The notes: generated by a model from the sequence alone, not told the origin. DNA of 56,666 nt from Bacillus sp. ISL-37 (GCF_018613315.1 NZ_JAGGQL010000025.1:1-56666); one strand, 5' to 3'; positions 43,273-56,382 are shown, numbered from the stretch's first letter. Made by a program: numbers and translations.

Positions 43273-44042
43273 TTTTTTGCTCCTCCCGCATTGCCGGCAG
43301 CAGTTGCTTTAAGGTCCGGCCCTTTAATAAAGTAAGTTTGAACAATCATGAATAAGTTACCGACTACCCAGTACAATGAAAGTGCTGCTGGGAAGTTGAT
43401 CGCGAATACAATGATCATGATTGGCATCAGCCAAAGCATCATTGCCATTTGCGGGTTTGCTTCCTGGCCAGCCATCATCATTTTTTGCTGGATGAAGGTT
43501 GTCACACCTGCAACTAACGGCAGGATATAATATGGATCCGGAGAACCAAGGTCGAACCACAAGAAGTTATGCTCGGCAATCTCCCTCGTTCTTGAAATCG
43601 CGTGGTAGAAACCAATCAAGATTGGCATCTGTACGATCAGCGGGAAACAGCCTGCAAGCGGATTGACACCATGCTTCTGGAAAAGTGCCATTGTTTCCTG
43701 CTGGAGCTTCTGCTGGGTTTTCTGATCCTTGGAGCTGTATTTTTCTTTTAACTTTGCCATTTCCGGCTGCAATGCCTGCATAGCCTTCGAGCTCTTTGTT
43801 TGTTTGATCATAAGCGGCAGAATTACCAGGCGGATCAGTAACGTAACAGCGATAATCGATAATCCGTAGTTGTCCCCGAGCCATTCAGCCATCTTGACGA
43901 TTAACAAGGACAATGGATAAACAATGTATTCATTCCAAAAACCCTTGCTTTCCTCAGTGATTGGCTGGTCATACTCCATACAGCCTGTCAGCACGGTCAT
44001 CACTAAAAGCAAGCCCATTATCAATAATATTCTTTTTTTCAA
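43269..44042 (-). CDS. spoIIIJ: Membrane protein insertase YidC / SpoIIIJ
   Basis: 257 aa. A lipoprotein signal with lipobox LTGC (Cys about 21) and five membrane helices, including [20 protein letters not shown] with the conserved Arg and [22 protein letters not shown]. It inserts and folds membrane proteins with or without SecYEG; SpoIIIJ is also needed for sigma-G activation in the forespore. It sits in the rpmH-rnpA-yidC-jag order, overlapping jag. Confidence 0.97.
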   Translation of the reverse strand: MKKRILLIMGLLLVMTVLTGCMEYDQPITEESKGFWNEYIVYPLSLLIVKMAEWLGDNYGLSIIAVTLLIRLVILPLMIKQTKSSKAMQALQPEMAKLKEKYSSKDQKTQQKLQQETMALFQKHGVNPLAGCFPLIVQMPILIGFYHAISRTREIAEHNFLWFDLGSPDPYYILPLVAGVTTFIQQKMMMAGQEANPQMAMMLWLMPIMIIVFAINFPAALSLYWVVGNLFMIVQTYFIKGPDLKATAAGNAGGAKK

Positions 44043-44204
44043 GCTTCATTTCCTCCTAACTTCCCGGTACGTTCATTTATTTTCAAAAGTTTGTCCCAAA
44101 ATTTATGTACATTTAGCCTTATTAGGGCAATGCAATCAAGAGTATTTTAACATCTTTTATAGGGAAGCGCTTTTAAAAATTGCAATTCGGCAAATATTTT
44201 TGCC

Positions 44205-44567
44205 TCAATCATTATCTCCACGTTTTGGCTTCTTCAAAACCTTACCGACCTTCAAAACATGCTCCAGGCTTTTCTTCACTTCATGCATGTCCATTTCAGC
44301 GGTTGGCTTTCTGGCAATGATGATGTAGTCGTTCCCGTTATGGACCCGGTCCTGCAGTTCATGGAATGACTGCCGGATATATCTTTTGATCTGGTTGCGC
44401 ATGACGGCATTGCCAATTTTTTTGCTGACTGACAGCCCGATGCGGAAATTATCCTGATCAGGTTTTTTTAAAATATAGACAACAAATTGCCGGTTCGCAA
44501 CCGATCTTCCTTTTTTAAAAGCCTCTTGGAATTCTTTATTTTTTTTCACTCTGAAGTCTTTTTTCAT
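44205..44567 (-). CDS. rnpA: Ribonuclease P protein component
   Basis: 120 aa, basic. The family signature is [15 protein letters not shown]; the N-terminal [21 protein letters not shown] and [15 protein letters not shown] are also typical. It binds RNase P RNA and helps process tRNA 5' ends, including presumably the tRNA cluster at 18 kb. It lies between rpmH and yidC. Confidence 0.97.
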   Translation of the reverse strand: MKKDFRVKKNKEFQEAFKKGRSVANRQFVVYILKKPDQDNFRIGLSVSKKIGNAVMRNQIKRYIRQSFHELQDRVHNGNDYIIIARKPTAEMDMHEVKKSLEHVLKVGKVLKKPKRGDND

Positions 44568-44724
44568 CTATAGCACCTTCAATTCTCTATGGATCTAAAT
44601 TTTTCTTTGGGGTTCTTTTAAAAAGGCGGGCAAAGGAATTTATTCTTTCAGTATTGCCAAAAATAAATCCCCCTAATGCCACTTTGCCAGCACACAGAGC
44701 TCCCAAAATAGTATTGCCCAAAGA

Positions 44725-44752
44725 GAAAAAAGACCACTGACATTTCAGTGGC
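44725..44752 (-). terminator. Terminator or attenuator between rpmH and rnpA
   Basis: GGCCACTGAAATGTCAGTGGTC followed by TTTTTT on the minus strand, immediately after the rpmH stop. It should reduce read-through, giving more L34 mRNA than rnpA mRNA. Confidence 0.85.
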
Positions 44753-44887
44753 CTAAGCTGATAATACTTTTCTTCCTTTGCGACGACGACGAGCAAGAAC
44801 CTTACGGCCATTTGCACTGCTCATGCGGGCACGGAATCCGTGAACTTTGCTGTGTTTACGTTTATTTGGTTGATAAGTACGTTTCAT
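44753..44887 (-). CDS. rpmH: 50S ribosomal protein L34
   Basis: 44 aa, [18 protein letters not shown] and a basic tail RKGRKVLSA, the exact family length and sequence type. It is part of the large subunit. AGGGAGG precedes the ATG, and the strong sigma-A promoter at 44935-44964 drives it away from oriC. It is below the size of usual ORF lists. Confidence 0.97.
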   Translation of the reverse strand: MKRTYQPNKRKHSKVHGFRARMSSANGRKVLARRRRKGRKVLSA

Positions 44888-44934
44888 ATATGTTACACCT
44901 CCCTGAGGAATAGCTGTTACAGACAGTCTTTGTA

Positions 44935-44964
44935 ATTATAAAGAGGCGCAGTATAAATTGTCAA
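44935..44964 (-). promoter_or_regulatory. Strong sigma-A promoter of rpmH
   Basis: On the minus strand TTGACA, an 18-bp spacer, then TATAAT: both hexamers perfect, 48 bp upstream of rpmH. Confidence 0.88.
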
Positions 44965-45266
44965 GTGCCTATTCGGAAATCGACGGCATTACCAGAATTT
45001 AAAATTCAGTTCCACTTGGATTTCTTTCTATCTCTTTATATGTTTGTTTTCTCTAATCTGGAGCATAACCATTTTTCAACATTTCGGAACCCTTTCGGAA
45101 CTTTATGATCCATTAAGATAAAATCCAGAAGTCAGTCTTATAAAAATTTCATAAAGAAAAGTTCACTAAGAAATCATTCACTAAAAATTTGTGAAGAATA
45201 TTTTCCGCCTTAAATAGAAATGTTAATCGATATATTTTTATTGGTTATTTTGTGTCTCCAAGCGCC

Positions 45267-45542
45267 CTGTGGACAAAAATCGACAAGAATTTTATTATCC
45301 ACAAGGCTTCCTGACAGCTTTTACACAATTCAAGTGCCTGTGGACAATTAATCTCCACAGTGATAGTGTATTGTGGATAATGTATTAAAAAGCGTTGCGC
45401 CATGCTAGATTATCTGATATTATATTTGTGTTTTCACTCTTAATAATTCGATAACGAAAATATATTTATCCACAAATTGTGGATAAGCTGTGGATAGGTT
45501 ATTCAGGCCTGTTGTAAAACTTTGTCCACAGAAGGTGGATAT
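45267..45542. other. oriC upstream half (DnaA boxes before dnaA)
   Basis: Perfect boxes: TTATCCACA at 45294 and 45466, and TGTGGATAA at 45372 and 45478. Near matches are TGTGGACAA (about 45269 and 45339), TGTGGATAG (45489), TTGTCCACA (45522) and GGTGGATAT (45534), in both orientations. Followed by AT-rich DNA before dnaA. It corresponds to the incA/incB regions of the B. subtilis bipartite origin. The rest of 44965-45763 shows no gene. Confidence 0.92.
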
Positions 45543-45763
45543 TGTCGAAAAGCTTCCTTTCTTCCTTATTATATATTTTTCCACATTAATAGTTTTGTAT
45601 ATTTATTAATTCAGGGGTTGTACAGTATGTATAACCTTTGATTTTATGCTTTTCGAGCAGACTTTTTTCCTGAAGGCCAGAAGATTTGTGTGAAATTGTG
45701 AGTGCAAATGCAGCTAGATATAGAGAAAAAGCGTAAAAACGACGAGAAAAGGAGGGATAATTG

Positions 45764-47110
45764 TTGGAGAACATTGCAGATCTCTGGAACAACGCTCTCG
45801 CTAAAATCGAGAAAAAGATCAGCAAGCCTAGTTTCGATACATGGCTTAAATCAACAAAGGCACATTCCTTGCAGGGTGATGTCCTTACGATTACAGCCCC
45901 GAATGAGTTTGCCCGTGACTGGCTGGAGGAACGTTATTCCCAGTTAATCAGCGGTATATTGTATGAAATCACTGGTGAAGAGCTTTCTGTAAAATTCATT
46001 ATTCCCCAGAATCAGAACGAAGAAGATCTCGACATGCCATTGCCGCCCAGACGAGTGAAGAAGGAAGACGATATTCCTGATCTGCCTGTCAGCATGCTGA
46101 ACCCAAAATATACATTCGATACTTTTGTTATTGGTTCAGGCAACCGTTTCGCCCACGCGGCATCGCTTGCTGTAGCTGAAGCGCCGGCAAAAGCCTATAA
46201 CCCTTTATTCATTTATGGGGGCGTAGGACTTGGTAAAACACACTTGATGCATGCAATCGGTCACTATGTTCAAGATCATAATCCGAATGCCAAAGTGGTT
46301 TATTTGTCATCTGAAAAATTCACGAATGAATTCATCAACTCGATCAGGGATAACAAAGCGGGAGATTTTCGCAATAAATACCGCAATGTCGATGTCTTGC
46401 TCATTGATGATATTCAGTTCCTGGCGGGAAAAGAACAGACGCAAGAGGAATTTTTCCATACATTCAACACATTGCATGAGGAAAGCAAGCAGATTGTCAT
46501 CTCAAGTGACCGTCCGCCTAAAGAAATTCCAACACTTGAAGACAGGCTGAGATCCCGCTTTGAATGGGGTTTGATTACTGATATTACTCCGCCGGACCTC
46601 GAGACGAGGATTGCGATCCTCCGTAAAAAAGCAAAAGCAGAGGGCCTGGATATTCCGAATGAGGTTATGCTTTATATCGCGAACCAAATCGACTCTAACA
46701 TCCGTGAGCTTGAAGGAGCTTTGATTCGTGTCGTCGCTTATTCTTCACTGATCAATAAGGATATCAATGCAGACCTGGCAGCTGAAGCGCTAAAGGATAT
46801 TATCCCGAGCTCAAAGCCGAAGGTCATTACGATTCTCGACATCCAGAGGGTTGTCGGACAGCACTTCAATGTGAAGCTAGAGGACTTCAAAGCGAAGAAA
46901 AGGACAAAATCCGTAGCATACCCTAGACAAATCGCTATGTACTTATCCAGAGAGCTGACTGATTTCTCGCTTCCTAAAATTGGAGAAGAATTCGGGGGCC
47001 GTGACCATACGACGGTCATCCATGCCCATGAAAAAATATCTAAAATGATTTTAGTTGATGCGAACCTGCAAAGGCAGCTGAAAGATATAAATGAACAATT
47101 AAGGGTTTAG
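45764..47110 (+). CDS. dnaA: Chromosomal replication initiator DnaA
   Basis: 448 aa starting [18 protein letters not shown]. Domain I is at 1-85, AAA+ domain III with Walker [11 protein letters not shown] (about 150) and Walker [11 protein letters not shown], then domain IV with the DnaA signature [15 protein letters not shown]. The start is the second of two adjacent TTG codons (45761 and 45764). The second gives the B. subtilis-like MENI start and 8-nt spacing from GGAGG. It binds the boxes on both sides, loads the helicase and represses its own promoter. Confidence 0.98.
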   Translation: MENIADLWNNALAKIEKKISKPSFDTWLKSTKAHSLQGDVLTITAPNEFARDWLEERYSQLISGILYEITGEELSVKFIIPQNQNEEDLDMPLPPRRVKKEDDIPDLPVSMLNPKYTFDTFVIGSGNRFAHAASLAVAEAPAKAYNPLFIYGGVGLGKTHLMHAIGHYVQDHNPNAKVVYLSSEKFTNEFINSIRDNKAGDFRNKYRNVDVLLIDDIQFLAGKEQTQEEFFHTFNTLHEESKQIVISSDRPPKEIPTLEDRLRSRFEWGLITDITPPDLETRIAILRKKAKAEGLDIPNEVMLYIANQIDSNIRELEGALIRVVAYSSLINKDINADLAAEALKDIIPSSKPKVITILDIQRVVGQHFNVKLEDFKAKKRTKSVAYPRQIAMYLSRELTDFSLPKIGEEFGGRDHTTVIHAHEKISKMILVDANLQRQLKDINEQLRV

Positions 47111-47147
47111 GAAAGTGTGAATAACTCTCCATTGGTTACGCACAGTC

Positions 47148-47280
47148 TGTCCACATGTGGATAGGCTGTGTTTCCTTTGAATAAACCCACTTATCCACAA
47201 ATCCACAGGCCCTACTAGTACTTCTACTCTTTTTTTAAAACATATTAATATATGCATTTAAGAAAAAAATATACCTAACT
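47148..47280. other. oriC downstream half with DnaA-trio unwinding element
   Basis: Back-to-back boxes at TGTCCACATGTGGATAG (about 47149-47165), then TTATCCACA (47191-47199) and AATCCACAG, a GGCCC spacer, and a run of TACTAGTACTTCTACTC (about 47213-47229) that fits the DnaA-trio. An AT-rich DNA-unwinding stretch follows to about 47280. This matches the B. subtilis dnaA-dnaN basal unwinding system. Confidence 0.9.
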
Positions 47281-47292
47281 GGAGGCAAAAAA

Positions 47293-48429
47293 ATGAGATT
47301 TATTATCCAGCGCGATTCATTGCTTCAAAGCGTCCAAGACGTAATGAAGGCAGTGACCAGCAGAACAACAATCCCTATTTTGACAGGTATTAAGATTGTT
47401 GCGAATGAAGAGGGAGTAACTCTTACAGGCAGCGATTCTGATATTTCAATCGAATCTTTCATCCCTAAAGAAGAAGCTGGGGATGAAATCGTCGAAATCA
47501 AACAGCCAGGATCCATTGTTTTGCAGGCGCGTTTCTTTAGTGAAATCGTTAAAAAGCTTCCTACAGATACAGTAGAAATCGAAGTCCATAACAATCTGCA
47601 GACCATTATCCGTTCTGGCAGATCAGAATTTAACTTAAATGGCCTTGATGCTGAAGAATATCCACATCTTCCGCAAATTTCGGAAGAACATGTATTCAAA
47701 ATTCCTACAGACTTATTGAAAGGCCTGATCCGCCAGACTGTCTTTTCAGTGTCCACCTCAGAAACACGCCCCATCTTGACAGGTGTAAACTGGAAAGTAG
47801 AAAACAACGAACTAATCTGTATTGCAACAGATAGCCACAGGCTTGCTTTGAGAAAAGCGAAACTCGAAGCGGAGCACACTGGCAACTATAATGTGGTCAT
47901 CCCTGGTAAAAGTTTGACAGAATTGAGCAAGATTCTTGATGACAGCTCAGAATCAGTGGATATCGTCATTACAGAAAACCAGGTATTGTTCAAAGCAAAG
48001 CATTTATTATTCTTCTCAAGACTGCTGGAAGGGAATTACCCTGATACAGGAAGATTGATCCCAACTGAGAGCAAAACAGGTGTAGTCGTTAATACGAAGG
48101 AATTCCTTCATGCGATCGACCGTGCATCCCTGCTTGCAAGAGAGGGAAGAAACAATGTCGTCAAGTTCTCCACAATCGAAGGCGGTGCAATTGAAGTTTC
48201 GTCAAATACACCGGAAATTGGTACTGTTGTCGAAGAAATTCAAAGCCAATCAATCGATGGTGAAGACCTGAAAATTTCATTCAGCGCGAAGTATATGATG
48301 GATGCCCTGAAAGCATTGGAAGGAACAGAAATCCAAATCAGCTTCACAGGCGCAATGAGACCATTCGTCATCCGTCCGCTTCACGACGACTCCATCCTGC
48401 AGCTAATCCTGCCGGTAAGAACGTACTAA
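47293..48429 (+). CDS. dnaN: DNA polymerase III beta sliding clamp
   Basis: 378 aa, three repeated clamp domains, starting MRFIIQRDSLLQSVQDVMKA and ending ILQLILPVRTY, the usual length and C-terminus. It forms the ring that holds polymerases on DNA and recruits other partners through their clamp-binding motifs. It follows dnaA, with the unwinding part of oriC between them. ATG is preceded by GGAGG. It has its own terminator. Confidence 0.98.
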   Translation: MRFIIQRDSLLQSVQDVMKAVTSRTTIPILTGIKIVANEEGVTLTGSDSDISIESFIPKEEAGDEIVEIKQPGSIVLQARFFSEIVKKLPTDTVEIEVHNNLQTIIRSGRSEFNLNGLDAEEYPHLPQISEEHVFKIPTDLLKGLIRQTVFSVSTSETRPILTGVNWKVENNELICIATDSHRLALRKAKLEAEHTGNYNVVIPGKSLTELSKILDDSSESVDIVITENQVLFKAKHLLFFSRLLEGNYPDTGRLIPTESKTGVVVNTKEFLHAIDRASLLAREGRNNVVKFSTIEGGAIEVSSNTPEIGTVVEEIQSQSIDGEDLKISFSAKYMMDALKALEGTEIQISFTGAMRPFVIRPLHDDSILQLILPVRTY

Positions 48430-48436
48430 TTCCATA

Positions 48437-48467
48437 ACGCCACCAGTTTTTGCTGGTGGTTTTTTCT
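48437..48467 (+). terminator. dnaN terminator
   Basis: CCACCAG and CTGGTGG stem around a 6-nt loop, followed by TTTTTT, 10 bp after the stop. Confidence 0.93.
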
Positions 48468-48707
48468 TATATGTGGAAAAAACAGACTTTATTTTAGACC
48501 AAAATGATGTTTAGCATCCTGTTGACCACTTGCTGTCTTTTTCATAAGCAATTCTTCCTTGGGGCTGAAGTATTCTTCCCATGGAAAGCGAAGCGCCTGG
48601 AACGGAAATCAACAGGCCATAGGCAAAAAAATAAGAAAATTTGTTTCTATGGAAAATATTTAGTAAAATAAAGTATTAAGTCCTTTTGGAAGAAAAGGGT
48701 GAGAAAC

Positions 48708-48923
48708 GTGAATGAGGAAATAAAAATTGATACGGAATATATCACGCTTGGCCAATTCCTGAAACTTGCCGATGTAATTCAATCAGGCGGAATGGCAAAG
48801 TGGTTTTTAAGTGAACATGATGTTTTTATCAATGGTGAACAAGATCAGCGAAGAGGCAGAAAGCTTCGTTCCGGAGACCAGGTATCGATTCCGGGTTTTG
48901 GCGAGTTCAGCATAACGCAATAA
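48708..48923 (+). CDS. yaaA: S4-domain protein YaaA (RlbA type)
   Basis: 71 aa, a single S4 RNA-binding fold with [20 protein letters not shown] and [18 protein letters not shown]. The protein is conserved between dnaN and recF in Firmicutes and is thought to act in ribosome assembly. The GTG at 48708 with AAGGGTGAG upstream is preferred; another GTG at 48699 would add three residues but overlap that site. It lies 19 bp before recF. Confidence 0.93.
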   Translation: MNEEIKIDTEYITLGQFLKLADVIQSGGMAKWFLSEHDVFINGEQDQRRGRKLRSGDQVSIPGFGEFSITQ

Positions 48924-48942
48924 TCCAGAGGATGAACTGTTC

Positions 48943-50061
48943 ATGTATATAGAGGAACTGCAGTTAAGGAATTACCGCAATTATCAGGCATTAGAGGCGA
49001 CATTTGAAAATAAGGTCAATGTCATCCTCGGAGAGAATGCCCAGGGGAAAACCAATGTCATGGAGTCCATCTATGTATTGGCAATGGCAAAATCGCACCG
49101 GACCTCCAATGATAAAGATTTGATTCGCTGGGACGAGGAATATGCTAAAATAGAAGGACGGATAAAAAAAAGCAACGGATCATTGCCAATGCAGCTTGTC
49201 ATATCGAAAAAAGGCAAGAAGGCCAAAGTCAATCATCTCGAACAGCGGAAGCTAAGCCAGTATGTCGGCAATATGAATGTCGTCATGTTTGCACCTGAGG
49301 ACCTTAACCTGGTAAAAGGGAGCCCCCAAGTAAGAAGACGATTTGTCGATATGGAAATAGGCCAGGTTTCGGCGATTTATTTGCATGATATGGGACAGTA
49401 CAACAAAATTCTCCAGCAGCGTAACCATTATTTGAAACAGCTGCAAATCAAAAAAACAAGTGACCATACCATGCTAGATATACTGACGGAGCAGTTTATC
49501 CAGGCAGCTGCGAGGATCATTGTGAAGCGTTTTGAATTCCTTCATTTGCTTGAACAATGGGCATTGCCGATCCATCAAGGGATATCCAGAGGGCTTGAGG
49601 ACTTGAAAATCGTGTATAAACCTTCCGCAGACGTATCAGAAGATGATGATTTGTCGAAAATGATAGCAGTGTATGAAGAAAAATTTGCTAAAATAAAGAC
49701 AAGGGAAATTGATCGCGGCACCACCATGTTCGGGCCGCACCGGGATGACTTGCAATTTTTCGTGAATGGCCGCGATGTCCAGACATTTGGTTCGCAGGGC
49801 CAGCAGAGGACGACGGCACTTTCGGTAAAATTGGCAGAAATCGAATTGATCAATTCAGAAATTGGAGAATATCCAATCTTGCTGCTTGATGATGTCCTGT
49901 CTGAGTTAGATGATTATCGCCAATCCCATTTATTGAATACCATCCAGGGCAAAGTTCAAACATTCGTCACCACAACAAGTGTGGATGGGATCGACCATCA
50001 GACATTAAGGGAAGCAGCCACTTATAACGTGAAAACCGGCGAAATGTCAAGAATCCAATGA
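48943..50061 (+). CDS. recF: DNA recombination/repair protein RecF
   Basis: 372 aa, SMC-like ABC ATPase: Walker [15 protein letters not shown] (about 30-43), ABC signature [17 protein letters not shown], and Walker [14 protein letters not shown]. It loads RecA at gaps with RecO and RecR. It is preceded by yaaA and overlapped by the remB ribosome-binding site. Confidence 0.97.
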   Translation: MYIEELQLRNYRNYQALEATFENKVNVILGENAQGKTNVMESIYVLAMAKSHRTSNDKDLIRWDEEYAKIEGRIKKSNGSLPMQLVISKKGKKAKVNHLEQRKLSQYVGNMNVVMFAPEDLNLVKGSPQVRRRFVDMEIGQVSAIYLHDMGQYNKILQQRNHYLKQLQIKKTSDHTMLDILTEQFIQAAARIIVKRFEFLHLLEQWALPIHQGISRGLEDLKIVYKPSADVSEDDDLSKMIAVYEEKFAKIKTREIDRGTTMFGPHRDDLQFFVNGRDVQTFGSQGQQRTTALSVKLAEIELINSEIGEYPILLLDDVLSELDDYRQSHLLNTIQGKVQTFVTTTSVDGIDHQTLREAATYNVKTGEMSRIQ

Positions 50062-50071
50062 GGTGGACTAC

Positions 50072-50320
50072 ATGTATTTGCATGTTGGTGAAGAAGTCCT
50101 TGTAAGGACAAAAGATATTATAGCTATATTGGATATCGAAAGCGCCAGCTCTTCCCCGTTCATGGAAGAGTTCATAACGCGCCAGGACCAGCAGATTGTC
50201 CATTTGGCCAAAGGAACGGTCAAGTCAATCGTGGTAACAGGAAATCATATATATTATTCCCCACTTGCATCAGGAACATTAAAGAAACGCTCCCAAAAAT
50301 TATCCGTACAGGAATTTTAA
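50072..50320 (+). CDS. remB: Extracellular matrix regulator RemB (YaaB)
   Basis: 82 aa, DUF370-type, starting MYLHVGEEVLVRTKDIIAIL. It is related to RemA, the biofilm-matrix activator. The ATG at 50072 follows TGAGGTG, which overlaps the recF stop, so the two are coupled. The upstream GTG frame start lies inside that site. It sits between recF and gyrB. Confidence 0.93.
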   Translation: MYLHVGEEVLVRTKDIIAILDIESASSSPFMEEFITRQDQQIVHLAKGTVKSIVVTGNHIYYSPLASGTLKKRSQKLSVQEF

Positions 50321-50422
50321 TAGATCAGCGTATTCGCAAAAAATGTCGAAAAACAACGATATATGCGAAAATAGCCAATAGATAAGTTTTCAAAAAAAGT
50401 TGATTGAAAAATGAAAGTGTAG

Positions 50423-52360
<1,938 letters not shown>

Positions 52361-52371
52361 TAATATATGCA

Positions 52372-52406
52372 CAGGATAGTAGGTTTTGCCTCTATCCTGC
52401 TTTTTC
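52372..52406 (+). terminator. gyrB terminator
   Basis: CAGGATAG and CTATCCTG stem with a 12-nt loop, followed by CTTTTTCT. It lies between gyrB and gyrA, so gyrA may also have its own promoter. Confidence 0.85.
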
Positions 52407-52487
52407 TGAAATGGCCAGGGGCCGCGCAGAGCGCTTTGCCCCTAAATGGCCACGCTGAACAGAGTTCCTAAAGGAGGTCTCTCTTAA

Positions 52488-55043
52488 ATGTCTGAAACAC
52501 CAAATCCACGTGTAAAAGAGATAAATATTAGTACGGAAATGCGTTCATCCTTCTTGGATTATGCCATGAGTGTTATCGTGGCACGTGCGCTTCCGGATGT
52601 CCGTGACGGTCTGAAGCCGGTACATAGAAGGATCCTGTACGCGATGCATGACCTTGGTATGCATTCGGATAAGGCCTACAAAAAATCAGCGAGGATCGTC
52701 GGTGAAGTAATCGGTAAGTATCATCCGCACGGTGACTCTGCTGTATACGACACAATGGTCCGTATGGCACAGGATTTTAACTACCGTTACATGCTTGTCG
52801 ATGGACATGGAAACTTTGGTTCTGTCGATGGCGACGCCGCAGCAGCGATGCGTTATACAGAAGCACGTATGTCAAAAATCTCGATGGAACTTTTGCGTGA
52901 CATCAATAAAGATACAATTGACTATCAGGACAACTATGACGGTTCTGAAAGAGAACCGATTGTCATGCCTTCAAGGTTCCCGAACCTGCTCGTCAACGGC
53001 ACTTCCGGTATCGCGGTCGGAATGGCGACAAATATTCCTCCCCACCAGCTTGGCGAGGTAATAGATGGCGTATTGGCAATCAGTAAGGATCCTGACATGA
53101 CGATCATGGAATTGATGGAGATCATCACAGGACCTGACTTCCCGACAGCGGGATTGATATTAGGGCGCAGTGGTATCCGTAAAGCTTATGAAACTGGCCG
53201 CGGTTCAATTACCCTGCGTGCGAAGGTTGAAATCGAACAGAAATCAAACGGCAAGGAAGTCATCATCGTCAGAGAACTTCCTTACCAGGTCAATAAAGCC
53301 AAGCTGATTGAAAAAATCGCTGAATTAGTCCGTGACAAGAGACTTGACGGCATTACAGACCTGCGGGATGAATCTGACCGCAAGGGTATGAGGATTGTCA
53401 TTGAAGTTCGCAAGGATGCGAATGCCAATGTCCTTTTAAACAACCTTTATAAACAAACTGCATTGCAGACAAGCTTTGGTATCAACCTTCTGGCTTTAGT
53501 CGATGGACAGCCGAAGGTTCTGAACCTTAAGCAATGCCTTGAATATTATCTTGACCATCAGGTAGTTGTCATTCGACGCCGCACAGAGTTTGAACTTAGG
53601 AAGGCAGAAGCACGTGCTCATATTCTTGAAGGGCTGCGAATCGCGCTTGATAATCTTGATGCGGTCATCAGCCTGATCAGAAGCTCCCGCACGACGGATA
53701 TCGCTAGAGAAGGATTGATGACACAGTTCAAGTTATCCGAGAAGCAAGCACAGGCGATCCTTGATATGCGTCTACAGAGGCTTACAGGCTTGGAGCGCGA
53801 AAAGATCGAAGAAGAATTCCAAAATCTTATGCAGCTGATCTCAGAATTAAAAGCGATCCTTGCTGATAATGAAAAAGTGCTTGAAATCATCCGTGAAGAG
53901 CTTACTGAAATCAAAGAGCGCTTCAACGATGAGCGCCGTACGGAGATTGTGTCCGGTGGTCTTGAAATGATCGAGGATGAAGACTTGATTCCTCGTGAAA
54001 ATATCGTCATCACCCTTACACATAACGGCTACGTTAAGCGCCTGCCTGTATCGACATATAGAGCACAGCGCCGCGGCGGCCGCGGAATCCAGGGTATGGG
54101 AACGAATGAAGATGACTTCGTAGAACATCTGATTACCACTTCAACGCACGATACCATCCTTTTCTTTACAAACAAGGGTAAGGTGTATCGTTCGAAGGGT
54201 TACGAAATACCAGAATTCAGTAGGACAGCAAAGGGTATCCCAATCATCAACCTATTGGAAATCGAGAAGGGAGAATGGGTCAACGCCATTATTCCTGTTT
54301 CAGAATTCGTGGATGACTGGTTCCTGTTCTTCACAACGAAAGAAGGAATCTCAAAACGTTCACCACTTTCATCGTTTGCGAATATCCGCAACAATGGTTT
54401 AATTGCCCTAAACCTTCGTGAGGGTGATGAATTGATCTCTGTCCGTATGACAGACGGCAGCAAAGAGATGATCATTGGCACGAAGAACGGTTTATTGATC
54501 CGTTTCCCTGAAACCGATGTCCGCTCTATGGGCCGTACTGCCACCGGAGTAAAGGGTATCACCCTATCTGGTGACGATGAAGTTGTCGGCATGGAAGTAC
54601 TTGAGGAAAGTGCCGAGATTCTCGTCGTAACAAAGAACGGATACGGTAAAAGAACACCTTCTGAAGAATACAGAAGGCAAGGACGCGGCGGTAAAGGAAT
54701 CAAGACATGTAACATCACCGATAAAAACGGCGACCTAGTGACGATGAAAGTCGTGACTGGTGAGGAAGACCTCATGCTGATCACAACAGGTGGAGTCCTG
54801 ATCCGGATCCCTGTAAGCTCGATCTCAATGACAGGGCGTAATACGCAAGGGGTAAAATTAATCAGCCTTAATAAAGCGGAAAATGAATATGTTGCGACAG
54901 TGGCTAAAGTCGATAAGGAAGAAGAGAAACCTGAAGACCTCGAACTCGATGAAAATGCTGAAACAACAATAATTGATCCTGAAGAAGTTGGCAGTGAAGA
55001 AGCAGAAGTGACTGAAACACCAGCTGAAGATGGAGAAGAATAA
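52488..55043 (+). CDS. gyrA: DNA gyrase subunit A
   Basis: 851 aa. Winged-helix and tower domains with the active-site Tyr123 ([12 protein letters not shown]). The quinolone-determining segment [17 protein letters not shown] has Ser84, the sensitive-type residue, and Asp88. The C-terminal beta-pinwheel contains the GyrA box [11 protein letters not shown]. The last 40 or so residues are very acidic. It cleaves and rejoins DNA for supercoiling. It starts after AAAGGAGG. Confidence 0.98.
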   Translation: MSETPNPRVKEINISTEMRSSFLDYAMSVIVARALPDVRDGLKPVHRRILYAMHDLGMHSDKAYKKSARIVGEVIGKYHPHGDSAVYDTMVRMAQDFNYRYMLVDGHGNFGSVDGDAAAAMRYTEARMSKISMELLRDINKDTIDYQDNYDGSEREPIVMPSRFPNLLVNGTSGIAVGMATNIPPHQLGEVIDGVLAISKDPDMTIMELMEIITGPDFPTAGLILGRSGIRKAYETGRGSITLRAKVEIEQKSNGKEVIIVRELPYQVNKAKLIEKIAELVRDKRLDGITDLRDESDRKGMRIVIEVRKDANANVLLNNLYKQTALQTSFGINLLALVDGQPKVLNLKQCLEYYLDHQVVVIRRRTEFELRKAEARAHILEGLRIALDNLDAVISLIRSSRTTDIAREGLMTQFKLSEKQAQAILDMRLQRLTGLEREKIEEEFQNLMQLISELKAILADNEKVLEIIREELTEIKERFNDERRTEIVSGGLEMIEDEDLIPRENIVITLTHNGYVKRLPVSTYRAQRRGGRGIQGMGTNEDDFVEHLITTSTHDTILFFTNKGKVYRSKGYEIPEFSRTAKGIPIINLLEIEKGEWVNAIIPVSEFVDDWFLFFTTKEGISKRSPLSSFANIRNNGLIALNLREGDELISVRMTDGSKEMIIGTKNGLLIRFPETDVRSMGRTATGVKGITLSGDDEVVGMEVLEESAEILVVTKNGYGKRTPSEEYRRQGRGGKGIKTCNITDKNGDLVTMKVVTGEEDLMLITTGGVLIRIPVSSISMTGRNTQGVKLISLNKAENEYVATVAKVDKEEEKPEDLELDENAETTIIDPEEVGSEEAEVTETPAEDGEE

Positions 55044-55050
55044 ACTTTTT

Positions 55051-55082
55051 GAGAGGAACACAAAAATGTGTTCCTCTTTTTT
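55051..55082 (+). terminator. gyrA terminator
   Basis: GAGGAACACA and TGTGTTCCTC form a strong stem followed by TTTTTT. Confidence 0.95.
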
Positions 55083-55136
55083 GGTAAAATAAAGTAAAAT
55101 AATTGTAAGAAAATTAAAATTCTGGGGTGGAAAGCC

Positions 55137-56222
55137 TTGCGAGTACTCGTAGACAACCTTAAAGAGGGCTGTATCCTTACTGATGATGTTCTAATTAAAA
55201 CCAATAGACCTATCATGAACAAAAAAACAGTATTGTCTGAGCATCTAATCGATATACTGAAAGTTTTTTTGGTTAAAGAAGTGGATGTTGAGAAAACGTT
55301 AGTGAATGGGATGCCTTTCCTTGCACCTTCAACAGGCAGCGATAAGAAGTCGGGCTTGAAGCCTAATGAGGGTGGAGAAACTTTTATCGATTTGTTTTTA
55401 CAGGCGAGACTGAACTTCAAAAAAGAGTTTATCTCCTGGCAATCAGGAATGCAGATAGATGTTGCTAAATTGAGGTCCATTATTGTCCCGTTGATTGAGC
55501 AGGTTGAAATGACTTCGTCGGATATATTCAATCTTCATCACTATTCAACCAAGACTGAATACATATATGATCATCCTTTGGCTGTAGGAATTATCAGTGC
55601 CTTCATCGCCAAAAAGCTGAAATACAGCAAAGGGGATATAACCCAGATTGCACTGGCTGGATGTTTATCGGACTGCGGCATGGCGAAAATCAGTCCAACA
55701 CTTCTTAATAAAAACACGACTCTGACAGTAGATGAATTTGAGGAAATCAAAAAGCACCCTACTTACAGCTATCAGATGGTAAAGAATAGTTCATTGCTGA
55801 AGGAGGCCACAAAAATTGCGATTCTTCATCATCATGAAAGAATGGATGGCAGCGGCTATCCATTTGCTGAAAAGGCAAACAGGATTCATCCTTTTGCAAA
55901 AATCCTTGCTGTAGCAGATTCTTTCCATGCGATGACATCGGAAAGAATATATAAGCCAAAACACTCTCCATTCAAAGTGATCGAGATGATCAATGAGGAG
56001 CTATTTGGAGAATTCGACATTACTGCTCTGAAAGCATTGAGTTCTGCAATAATGAATTATTCAGTTGGTACAAAAATCCGCCTTTCAGATGGACAGGCAG
56101 CTGAAATTATTTTTGTAGAAGAAAAGAATCCGGCAAGGCCGTTGGTTAAACTGCTAGAAACAGACCAGATTCTTGCTTTGGAAAAGAACAGGTACTTGCA
56201 TATCGAGGAAATCATCCAATAA
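55137..56222 (+). CDS. HD-GYP-like protein with altered HD motif
   Basis: 361 aa. The N-terminal region (1-110) has no known motif. The HD-GYP domain (about 130-320) has His146 in YDHPLAV, His207, HHHE at 231-234 and GSGYP at 238-242, with VADSFHAMTSERIY after. The central HD pair of the family is SD here (Ser178-Asp179 in AGCLSDCGMAKI), so the metal site lacks a His. It would normally cleave c-di-GMP; this one may be inactive or use a different metal site. Start TTG 55137 follows GGGGTGG. It lies between gyrA and the rRNA operon. Confidence 0.85.
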   Translation: MRVLVDNLKEGCILTDDVLIKTNRPIMNKKTVLSEHLIDILKVFLVKEVDVEKTLVNGMPFLAPSTGSDKKSGLKPNEGGETFIDLFLQARLNFKKEFISWQSGMQIDVAKLRSIIVPLIEQVEMTSSDIFNLHHYSTKTEYIYDHPLAVGIISAFIAKKLKYSKGDITQIALAGCLSDCGMAKISPTLLNKNTTLTVDEFEEIKKHPTYSYQMVKNSSLLKEATKIAILHHHERMDGSGYPFAEKANRIHPFAKILAVADSFHAMTSERIYKPKHSPFKVIEMINEELFGEFDITALKALSSAIMNYSVGTKIRLSDGQAAEIIFVEEKNPARPLVKLLETDQILALEKNRYLHIEEIIQ

Positions 56223-56250
56223 GCCGGCTGCGATGCCGGCTTTTGTTTCT
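56223..56250 (+). terminator. Terminator of the HD-GYP gene
   Basis: GCCGGC-TGCGAT-GCCGGC followed by TTTTGTTT, just after the stop codon. Confidence 0.85.
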
Positions 56251-56353
56251 CTCTCTTAAATTCTAAATAGAAGAATAGGCCTCTGTCTTTTGGAGTTCAG
56301 AAAAAGGGATATGAGTAAAAACTATAAAGATTTGAGAAAGTGGTTAAAATGTA

Positions 56354-56382
56354 TTGCATTAAAATAATTTGCCTGATATAAT
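56354..56382 (+). promoter_or_regulatory. rRNA promoter P1
   Basis: TTGCAT (56354-56359), 17 bp, TATAAT (56377-56382). The -10 and spacer are perfect sigma-A; it is upstream of the 16S gene. Confidence 0.8.

Noticed and set aside
44587-44817. 76-codon minus-strand frame near rnpA
   Set aside because: It overlaps rpmH in another frame and the rpmH terminator; the rpmH reading is certain.
54200-55531. 443-codon minus-strand open frame opposite gyrA and the HD-GYP gene
   Set aside because: It is antisense to two well-supported genes, is Ser/Ile-rich low-complexity in translation, has no family signature and spans a terminator.
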